Assembly: GCA_937890655.1 (NCBI GenBank)
Contig: CALADT010000034.1
Coordinates: 1 to 32,707, forward strand
Direction: 5' to 3'
From: an uncultured Mucispirillum sp.
GTDB taxonomy: Bacteria > Chrysiogenota > Deferribacteres > Deferribacterales > Mucispirillaceae
DNA: 32,707 bases
Shown: piece by piece, positions 23,497-30,579 of the stretch
Layout: every line of letters starts with the position of its first letter
Numbering within the stretch: the stretch's first letter is position 1
Translations under genes and position numbers: made by a program
Notes under the pieces: model-generated
The model's input: the letters and a program-made list of their open reading frames with translations, nothing else
The model's database searches: none
Told to the model about the DNA's origin: nothing

Positions 23497-24087
23497 ATGA
23501 ACTTAATAGAAAAAATCAAAGCAAACAAACAGAAACAAAACCAAACGTTTATTAATCCTGACACAGTAGATGTAGTCATAGATAACTACGACGAAATAAA
23601 AAAGGCTTTAAGTTGTGGCTATAGCTACAAAGATGTGGAAGTAGCATTATTTGATAATAGCGTAAACAATACTGTTATTGCTGATATATGCTATATTGCA
23701 GGTAAGGTATTAGAGAAATATAACGTGGCAACTGCACAAGCAGAAAACAAAACAGAGACACAGGCAGAAAACAAAACAGAAACAAAAAAAGGAATAGAGC
23801 AATGTGTATCGCACAAACCGTCGCGAACATCTATCGCAAAATATATGCGAGACAATAATGTGTCAGGCTATGCTATGGAGTTTTTTATAGGCAATGACCG
23901 ACATTATAGACATGTGCTATGGGTAGTATCTTCTAGTGCTGAACAAGCAAAAAATACTGGCGTTGCCTACCTTCGCGATAAAGACCAAAAAAGTGGAAGG
24001 AAGAACTCTTACAGAATAATTGATATTAAAAAAATGACTTACAATGAGTATCTAGAAAAATATGGCTATTGGCAAGATGAAAATTAA
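23497..24087 (+). CDS. unknown cassette protein (196 aa) with octapeptide repeats
   Basis: The 196-residue product has an N-terminal helical domain (MNLIEKIKANKQKQNQTFIN, then YDEIKKALSCGYSYKDVEVA), a linker with two tandem AENKTETQ-type octapeptides near residue 83, and a C-terminal domain holding KPSRTSIAKYMRDNNVSGYA and GNDRHYRHVLWVVSSSAEQA. The YKDVEVALFDNSVNNTVIAD stretch looks like a small DNA-binding helical bundle, but I cannot place either domain in a family. The gene lies 13 nt after the Bro-N gene with AAGGAG, so the two form a pair, and a terminator follows it. Confidence 0.7.
   Translation: MNLIEKIKANKQKQNQTFINPDTVDVVIDNYDEIKKALSCGYSYKDVEVALFDNSVNNTVIADICYIAGKVLEKYNVATAQAENKTETQAENKTETKKGIEQCVSHKPSRTSIAKYMRDNNVSGYAMEFFIGNDRHYRHVLWVVSSSAEQAKNTGVAYLRDKDQKSGRKNSYRIIDIKKMTYNEYLEKYGYWQDEN
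23740..23787 (+). repeat. 24-bp tandem repeat encoding AENKTETQ
   Basis: The 17-nt core GCAGAAAACAAAACAGA occurs at 23740-23756 and 23764-23780, a 24-bp period in frame with the 196-aa ORF. It can gain or lose octapeptides by slippage without a frameshift. Confidence 0.75.
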
Positions 24088-24116
24088 GCAGGGTTAAAAG
24101 CCCTGCTTTTTTATTT
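24087..24116 (+). terminator. intrinsic terminator after the 196-aa gene
   Basis: AGCAGGG (24087-24093), loop TTAAAAG, CCCTGCT (24101-24107), then TTTTTATTT. The first base of the hairpin is the last base of the stop codon. It is nearly the same hairpin as that at 8805. Confidence 0.9.
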
Positions 24117-24131
24117 AAGGAGTTATAGAAA

Positions 24132-25088
24132 ATGGAAAAAATGAAATATATTAAAAGTCCTATAAAATATGTAGGCAGTAAAGAAAAATATTTAAATCAA
24201 ATAATACCTTTATTTCCAAAAGATAGAGAAATTTTTATAGACTTATTTACAGGTTCAGGGGTTGTTGCTGCTAATGTTGTAGATAAGTATAAAAAAGTTA
24301 TAGCAACAGATAACAACAAATACATTGTAGGTTTGCTGAAGGAAATGAAAAGTTCGCCAGGGGTTTTTATGGATAGAGTTGTATATATAATAAAAAAGTA
24401 TGGCTTTTCTTTTACGTATAAATACGGGGCCGACAAATATAAAGAAATAACAGGCACAACTAACCCTGACAGGTATTTATTTTTATTTAATAAAGAGCCC
24501 TTTTACAGATTAAGAGATTATTTTAATTTAATCATAGGCTATACTCCAGATAGGGCTCTGGATATGGAATTAATAGCAATGTATTTTGTGTTGCTTACTT
24601 ATGGCTTTACTGGTGGCGTTCGTTTTAATAAGCGGGGGTTGTGTAATCATACACCAGGCAGATGCGACCTTAACTCTTCTATAATGAAAAAGTATGAGGA
24701 GTTTACAAAAAAGATATACTGTCCTACTTTAACTTTTCACTCATTTGGTTTTGAGCGGGCAGTAAGTGGTGCCCGTATGGATGCCACTAATACTTTTATT
24801 TATGCAGACCCGCCATATTTACAAACAAACGCACAGATAAATAAAGCTTGGAATAAGGAATGCTTAGAGCTCCTATTGGCGTCTTTATATGAATTCCATC
24901 TTATAGGTGGTAAGTTTGCATTATCTGAACTTATAAGCTATGAGGAAGAAGATAATACTATTTTAAAAGAGTGGATAGAAACATATGGCTTTAATATTCA
25001 CAAAATAAAGACCAATTATAAAAATTGTAGCCATAACAAAAAAGACAAAACAAAAGGTGCTGTAGAAGTGCTGGTAACAAATTATTAA
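24132..25088 (+). CDS. D12-class DNA N6-adenine methyltransferase (Dam-like)
   Basis: The enzyme transfers a methyl group from S-adenosylmethionine to adenine in DNA. The 318 residues begin MEKMKYIKSPIKYVGSKEKY, with the D12-class N-terminal K-W/Y-x-G-x-K motif. The SAM-binding motif is FIDLFTGSGVVAANV (near residue 35) and the catalytic motif IV is DPPY at residues 226-229. GGVRFNKRGLCNHTPGR in the middle is the F-R-x-N-x-x-G-x-x-N-x-P/T-x-G segment of the family. No restriction gene is adjacent, so it is an orphan methylase that may protect phage DNA or alter regulator binding. It has AAGGAG upstream and lies between two antirepressor genes. Confidence 0.93.
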   Translation: MEKMKYIKSPIKYVGSKEKYLNQIIPLFPKDREIFIDLFTGSGVVAANVVDKYKKVIATDNNKYIVGLLKEMKSSPGVFMDRVVYIIKKYGFSFTYKYGADKYKEITGTTNPDRYLFLFNKEPFYRLRDYFNLIIGYTPDRALDMELIAMYFVLLTYGFTGGVRFNKRGLCNHTPGRCDLNSSIMKKYEEFTKKIYCPTLTFHSFGFERAVSGARMDATNTFIYADPPYLQTNAQINKAWNKECLELLLASLYEFHLIGGKFALSELISYEEEDNTILKEWIETYGFNIHKIKTNYKNCSHNKKDKTKGAVEVLVTNY

Positions 25089-25105
25089 AAATAAAGGAGT
25101 TAATA

Positions 25106-25861
25106 ATGAAAGAATTAATAAAAATAGAAAAACAAACAATTAATAATGAAGAAGTAAATAGTGTTAGTGCGAGAGACTTATGGGTTGCATTAGGAAGTAA
25201 AAAAGATTTTTCTACTTGGATAAAAGCAAGGTTAGAAACTTGTTATGCCATTGAAAATGAAGACTATTTCTCACTCCCCCAAATAGTGGAGCGAGAAACA
25301 GGGGCGACAAAAAGGGTTGAATATATTATATCTTTAGACCTTGCAAAAAATATAGCAATGCTTGAAAGAAACGAAAAAGGTAACCAAATAAGGAAGTATT
25401 TTATAGCTTGTGAAAAAGAATTAAAAGCACAAGCCCCGCAACTTCCACAAACATATTTAGAAGCACTTGAAAGTTTAATAGAAAGCGAAAAAAGAAACCA
25501 AGAGTTACAAAACAAAATAGCACAGGATAAATCAAAAGTCATGCTTGCTGAAGCTGTATCAGGTAGCGATAGTAGCATAAGTGTAGGACAGCTTGCAAAG
25601 ATATTAAAACAGTCTGGGATAGATACGGGCAGGCAAAGGCTTTTTGATTATTTCCGTAATAATGGTTACTTAATCAAAGGTAGGACAAAAGACTTTAATA
25701 TGCCTACACAGAAAGCTATGGAGCAAGGATTATTTGAAGTGCAGGAAAAAGCAGTAACGTTAAAAGATAAAACAATACTTTCATTAAGCCCAAGAGTAAC
25801 GGGTAAAGGTCAGAAGTATTTTGTAGAACTATTTTCAAATAAAGGAGAGCTGATTGGATAA
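25106..25861 (+). CDS. AntA/KilAC-type phage antirepressor
   Basis: Residues 1-110 match the AntA/AntB domain: VSARDLWVALGSKKDFSTWI, KARLETCYAIENEDYFSLP, RVEYIISLDLAKNIAMLERN and GNQIRKYFIACEKELK. After a coiled linker (near 115-145) the C-terminal half is the KilAC/ANT DNA-binding domain: SISVGQLAKILKQSGIDTGR, RLFDYFRNNGYLIKG and MPTQKAMEQGLFEV. Such proteins inactivate repressors to trigger lytic growth. Its 251 residues are normal length. It overlaps gp16 by 8 nt and carries that gene's ribosome site, so antirepressor and ejection protein may be translated from one mRNA. Confidence 0.92.
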   Translation: MKELIKIEKQTINNEEVNSVSARDLWVALGSKKDFSTWIKARLETCYAIENEDYFSLPQIVERETGATKRVEYIISLDLAKNIAMLERNEKGNQIRKYFIACEKELKAQAPQLPQTYLEALESLIESEKRNQELQNKIAQDKSKVMLAEAVSGSDSSISVGQLAKILKQSGIDTGRQRLFDYFRNNGYLIKGRTKDFNMPTQKAMEQGLFEVQEKAVTLKDKTILSLSPRVTGKGQKYFVELFSNKGELIG

Positions 25862-28800
25862 TCAAGAAAATAAACAAGGGGCGTTAGTGCCCCGTTATTT
25901 GCAAAGCAATACACCACAGGAAACAGAACAAGAGCAAGATTTAAGTTTTATGGATTATGTATCTGATTTTGGTGCAGGTATAGTTGGTGGTGCATTGGAT
26001 GCAGGGGAAGGATTGCTTCAAACACCTATGGCAATAAAAGATTTTATTACTGGCGAAGAAGTAGAAAGGGAAAGGATACTTCCTGATATAGAAACTAAAA
26101 CTGCATTAGGCGATATAACTAATACTGTAACACAAGGAGCATTAGGGCTTGTAGGTGCAGGGAAGTTCCTAAAAGCATTAGAACTTGGCAGTAAAGGTGC
26201 AAAGCTTGCCTCTACAAGTAAAGCATTGCATAATTTAAACAATGCAACAACTGCAAAAGGGATAATAGGTAGTGGTGCCGTAAAAGGCTTTATTGGCGAT
26301 TTCACAGTGTTTGATGAAAACGAAGAAAGGCTATCAGAGGCAATAGAGAGTATCCCCGCACTATCAAACCCTGTAACTGAATATTTAGCAGATAGGGAAG
26401 ACGACAGTAAAGCAGAGGCTCGGTTTAAAAATGCTTTAGAAGGTATTGGCTTAGGTGCTTTAATAGATAGTGTTTTTGTTATGGCAAAAGCAAGTAAATC
26501 ATATATTAAAGCAAAAGGAAAAAACCTGTATGGCAAAGCCTATAACGAAGAACTTGAAAAGACACTTAAAGACATAGCAGAAAGCAGAGCGGTAGAAGAA
26601 ACTGACACAGTAATAAAAGAAGAAGCAAAAGAGATAGGCGGTCTACCTGTAAAGCAAGAAGAAAACCTTGAAAGCTTTTCTGAAAAAGTGTTTACAGAAA
26701 GCGAGAATATAAAAGCAACTGATTATGATAGCTACCACAAATTATTAACTAGTGATAAAAGAAACAAAAAGCTATTAAAAGATATAGATACATTAGCAGA
26801 AAGGCTTACAGTAGATATAAGTAAGGTGGCAGGAGACGATGTAGACGATATTGTTACAGCTTTTTCTAAACTTACAAAAGATAATCCAGCGTTTACAAAA
26901 GTAGGAAGTAACAACGAATACTTACATAAGACGTTAATGGATAAAGTTAAAACAAAGCTAGCAACAAATATGAGTTGGAAAGAAACTGTTTTACAGGCAG
27001 ATAGCCTGTTTAACCAAGACTTAATGGATAAATCCTTAAGGGCTTATTTAAAAGCAGATAGCGAGGCGTTAAACACATTAGCACCAAGACTGCTTTCTTA
27101 CAGGCTTGATACTGTATCAAAGCTTAATCAGGTTGTAAAGCTTACAGAAAAAAGTTTACAAGGCGGTCTTTTAAACAATAAAGAACTTATTGAAGCTTAT
27201 TCTGATTTAACAGAAACAATAGGATATACTAGCTCTATTATTAGCGGAGTAGGAAGAGCCTTAAATTCTTTAAAAATCAACCTGAATAAGCAGGAGTTGG
27301 AAAAAGTAATAAATGCTCTTGAAACTAAGCCACCTGCCCTTACAGGCAAAAATATGAAGCCTGACAAGGTAAATAAAGAAGATTTACTAAAAGGGACAGA
27401 GTTAGCAGAATTTGTTGGAAAAGATATAGACATAAACAAAAACACATTAAAGGCTTTTGAGACATTAACCCAAATGGGTATGGATATAACAGATGTTAAT
27501 AATCAGAAGTTACTGTTAGGTATGGCAAGAGGTTATGAAGATAACCTTATTAAAATGCTTAATAAAAAGAATATCTCAAACAAACAATATGCTTATGAAA
27601 GTTTTATAAGTTACTTTACTAACAACTTACTATCAAGCCCTGTAACACAAGTATTTAACGTAATAGGTGGTATAGTAAAGGGAGCATTTACACCTATGGA
27701 AAGAATAATGGGTGGTATGGTTACAGCTAACGGAAAAGCCGTAATGGAGGGTGTAAGACTTCTAATAGGTTATAGAGTAGCTTTTATGGATAGTTTAAAG
27801 GCCGCAAGGCTAGCTTTAAAAATGGGCGAAAGCTTAATAGATAATAGTAAAAACTATCCTGCTGTAAACAGTAAAAGCATAGCAGAAAGCCTTAAATGGC
27901 AATATGCAGGCAATGCTGAAAATATGAGCCAGATAGATGCTTACCGCAATATACGGCCAGAAATGGAAACTGTATTTAAAGGTTTAGGTTATATAGGTTC
28001 ATTTCTGCAAACACCTTTAAGGCTTATGGGTGCAACAGATGAATTCTTTAAACAAATGGCTTATAGAAGTAAAGTTTATGCTGATAGCTACGAAAAAGCT
28101 ATGGTTAGCAATATTGCAGATAAAGAGGCTTTTATAAGAAGTGAGCTCATAAGGGCTTTTGATAAAGGCGGTGCAGTAAACGAAAAAGCTTTATATTATG
28201 CAAAAAAGCAGACTTGGACACAGGAGCTTGACGGCGAAAGTGTTTTGGGTAGAACGGCATTAGCTATAAAGTCTATACCACTACTGCGACCATTTGTCCC
28301 TTTTGTAACAACACCAACAAACTTAATAAAAGATATCTTAGAGCATACGCCTTTAATGAATAAAGCCTTTTATAAAGCTATAGAAAAAGAATATAAAAGC
28401 GGAGAACAGGCTTTAATAGAGTTAGAGGGTAAGGCCGCTATGGGGTTAGCATTAGGGTTTACAGGAATATACTTAGCATCTGAAGGACTTATAACAGGTG
28501 CTTACCCTAGTAGTAAAGCAGAAAGGGCTTTATGGGAAGCCCAAAATCGCCTACCTTATTCTGTTAGGATAGGAGATAAATGGGTGCCATATAACAGGCT
28601 TGACCCGTTTGGTGCATTCTTTGGTATGGCTTCAACCCTTTATGATAAGGGCATGCGAGAGGGTGGCGACGACTTAACGAACCCACTTACTTATCTCGGG
28701 GTTGTTATTCAAAACATATCAAATAAAACATACCTTCAAGGTTTAGTGGATGTTATAGAGGCTATCCAAAACCCAGAGGGTTACACCTTAAAAGCGACTG

Positions 28801-29420
28801 CAACTAACCTTTTAAGTGGACTTGTGCCCTTAAGTTCGGCTTTAAGGTTTGCGTCAAGACAGCTTGACGGAGAAATGAAACAGTCAAATGGCGATATTGG
28901 GTTGAGACTGCAAAGCAATATTCCGTTTATGTCTGAAAATGTGCCAGCAAAAATAAACTTTATTACAGGTAAACCTGTAGAGCCAAGCTATATTTATTCT
29001 AATGCAAAAGATAATTTTGTATTAGAACAGTTAATGCCTTATGCTGAAAATGTTAGAGGCGGGGCACCTGCAAAAAAGATAAAGGGGGTAGATTTAACAG
29101 CTGAAGAAATATCCCAACTATCTGAATTACAGGGGACTATAAAGTTAAATGGTAAAACATTAATGGAGGCCTTAACAGATTTAACTAAAAGTTACATGTG
29201 GCAAAGAGCAGAAGGTAGGTTTAATAATAAAGATGAAAGTATCAGGGGGGAACTTGTAGAAAATATTGTAAAAAAATATAAGAAACAGGCAGAGAGAATG
29301 TTTATAAGAGGAACCCCTGCATTAAAAGAAAGAGAACACCAGGCAAGGACAGCAGAAAGAAACAGACAAGAATATATGCAAGAGCGGTTTGCAAGAGAGG
29401 TTAATATAAGTGATTTATAA
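25854..29420 (+). CDS. 16: large internal virion / DNA-ejection protein (gp16-like), TTG start
   Basis: gp16 crosses the cell envelope during infection and pulls DNA in. The TTG at 25854 lies 6 nt after GGAG in the AntA gene. The 1188 residues (T7: 1318) are largely helical, with a glycine-rich N-terminal stretch (VSDFGAGIVGGALDAGEGLL), a region YFTNNLLSSPVTQVFNVIGG near residue 590, and TPLRLMGATDEFFKQMAYRS near 722, a motif typical of large podovirus ejection proteins. A hydrophobic segment (AAMGLALGFTGIYLASEGLI) lies near residue 863. Unlike T7 gp16 there is no visible N-terminal lytic transglycosylase domain. The end overlaps the next gene by 11 nt. Confidence 0.88.
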   Translation: MDNQENKQGALVPRYLQSNTPQETEQEQDLSFMDYVSDFGAGIVGGALDAGEGLLQTPMAIKDFITGEEVERERILPDIETKTALGDITNTVTQGALGLVGAGKFLKALELGSKGAKLASTSKALHNLNNATTAKGIIGSGAVKGFIGDFTVFDENEERLSEAIESIPALSNPVTEYLADREDDSKAEARFKNALEGIGLGALIDSVFVMAKASKSYIKAKGKNLYGKAYNEELEKTLKDIAESRAVEETDTVIKEEAKEIGGLPVKQEENLESFSEKVFTESENIKATDYDSYHKLLTSDKRNKKLLKDIDTLAERLTVDISKVAGDDVDDIVTAFSKLTKDNPAFTKVGSNNEYLHKTLMDKVKTKLATNMSWKETVLQADSLFNQDLMDKSLRAYLKADSEALNTLAPRLLSYRLDTVSKLNQVVKLTEKSLQGGLLNNKELIEAYSDLTETIGYTSSIISGVGRALNSLKINLNKQELEKVINALETKPPALTGKNMKPDKVNKEDLLKGTELAEFVGKDIDINKNTLKAFETLTQMGMDITDVNNQKLLLGMARGYEDNLIKMLNKKNISNKQYAYESFISYFTNNLLSSPVTQVFNVIGGIVKGAFTPMERIMGGMVTANGKAVMEGVRLLIGYRVAFMDSLKAARLALKMGESLIDNSKNYPAVNSKSIAESLKWQYAGNAENMSQIDAYRNIRPEMETVFKGLGYIGSFLQTPLRLMGATDEFFKQMAYRSKVYADSYEKAMVSNIADKEAFIRSELIRAFDKGGAVNEKALYYAKKQTWTQELDGESVLGRTALAIKSIPLLRPFVPFVTTPTNLIKDILEHTPLMNKAFYKAIEKEYKSGEQALIELEGKAAMGLALGFTGIYLASEGLITGAYPSSKAERALWEAQNRLPYSVRIGDKWVPYNRLDPFGAFFGMASTLYDKGMREGGDDLTNPLTYLGVVIQNISNKTYLQGLVDVIEAIQNPEGYTLKATATNLLSGLVPLSSALRFASRQLDGEMKQSNGDIGLRLQSNIPFMSENVPAKINFITGKPVEPSYIYSNAKDNFVLEQLMPYAENVRGGAPAKKIKGVDLTAEEISQLSELQGTIKLNGKTLMEALTDLTKSYMWQRAEGRFNNKDESIRGELVENIVKKYKKQAERMFIRGTPALKEREHQARTAERNRQEYMQERFAREVNISDL

Positions 29421-30579
29421 GTATAGTATAGAAAATGGAATATTGGAACAGCGTAGCCTGTTCCAACTTCCGTTTAAAAGTGTAAATGGCTATAACGTTA
29501 AAGTAGACAATAAGCCACTTGTGGATAAGCTAGATTATACTATTGAAGGCTCTAGGTTATGGATAGAAAGAGATATTGCAGGGAAAGTCTTTTCTATATC
29601 TGACGGAGTAGAAGATGAAATAGAAACGCTACTTGAGAAGATAGAGCAAATAGAGTTAGAAGTAGGGTCATTAAAAACAGATGCTAATAATAATAATTCT
29701 TTACTTACGGAATTAGGGAGCCGTTTAGATGAGTTACAGGAATTACAGTCAGACAAAGACGGCACCTATACTGAATTGTTTACAGCATTAAAAAGTGAAA
29801 CAGATAACAATAAACAGGCCCTAAACTCATTAAAAGGAACTGTAGATAATGAAATAGATACTCTTACTGAACTTCTAACAGAAACAGAAACACTGCTTAA
29901 TAAAAAGATAGAAGATTTAGAAGGCAGGCAAGATTTAGCACATAATTCTTTAAGGGATAAAGTTGCAGAACTATATGAAGATATGGCAGAGAATGAAGAC
30001 GTAAAAGAGTTACAGTCAAAATATACTGCCTTACAGAAAGATATAGAAAGTGTTAAGCAAGCCTTAAAAGAACAGCCTGAAAGTATAGACAAGTCTGTAA
30101 TAGAAGAATTGTCAGAAAAGATTTCATCATTAAGACAATCTTTAGCAATGGAAACAGCCCAAAGAATAAGGGCAGATAAAGAGATAAAACTGCTACTTGA
30201 TAGAATTACTACCCAGTGGGAAGATGTAGGAAATAACCTTATTATATTCCAAGAAAAAATAGCTCAAATGCTAGAATATTTTAAAAAGGAATATGATAAA
30301 CAAATAGCCGATTTAGACAAAAGGGTATCATTACTAGAAGATATAATTATATTAAATGATGATACAGGTAAGGCAGAGCTTTTATTTAGTGAATATAAGA
30401 AAGAAGTTACTTCAAGGCTTTCAGACCTTTCAAGAATAATGACAGCTAACACTACAAGGCTTGAGAAATTAAGACATAAGGCATTAGGCTTTGATTTAGA
30501 GCTAAACAACAATACGGGTATATTAGGAAAACTTTTAGAGCAAAGGTTAGAAGAACTTAAAAAAGGAGGTGTGATATAG
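29410..30579 (+). CDS. 17: tail-fibre proximal protein with long coiled coil, GTG start
   Basis: The GTG at 29410 has GAGAGG upstream, and an in-frame TAA directly before it excludes a longer form. The N-terminal 65 residues (MIYKYSIENG, LFQLPFKSVNGYNVKVDN, KLDYTIEGSRLWIERD) resemble the tail-attachment domain of T7 gp17, which opens with a Y-x-x-D-G...F-x-I-P-F-E-Y pattern. The rest, about 320 residues, is one long coiled coil (EIETLLEKIEQIELEVGSLK through LRHKALGFDLELNNNTGILG). It lacks a receptor-binding tip; that is in the next gene, whose start overlaps this stop as ATAG. The two genes together correspond to one T7 fibre. Confidence 0.82.
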   Translation: MIYKYSIENGILEQRSLFQLPFKSVNGYNVKVDNKPLVDKLDYTIEGSRLWIERDIAGKVFSISDGVEDEIETLLEKIEQIELEVGSLKTDANNNNSLLTELGSRLDELQELQSDKDGTYTELFTALKSETDNNKQALNSLKGTVDNEIDTLTELLTETETLLNKKIEDLEGRQDLAHNSLRDKVAELYEDMAENEDVKELQSKYTALQKDIESVKQALKEQPESIDKSVIEELSEKISSLRQSLAMETAQRIRADKEIKLLLDRITTQWEDVGNNLIIFQEKIAQMLEYFKKEYDKQIADLDKRVSLLEDIIILNDDTGKAELLFSEYKKEVTSRLSDLSRIMTANTTRLEKLRHKALGFDLELNNNTGILGKLLEQRLEELKKGGVI

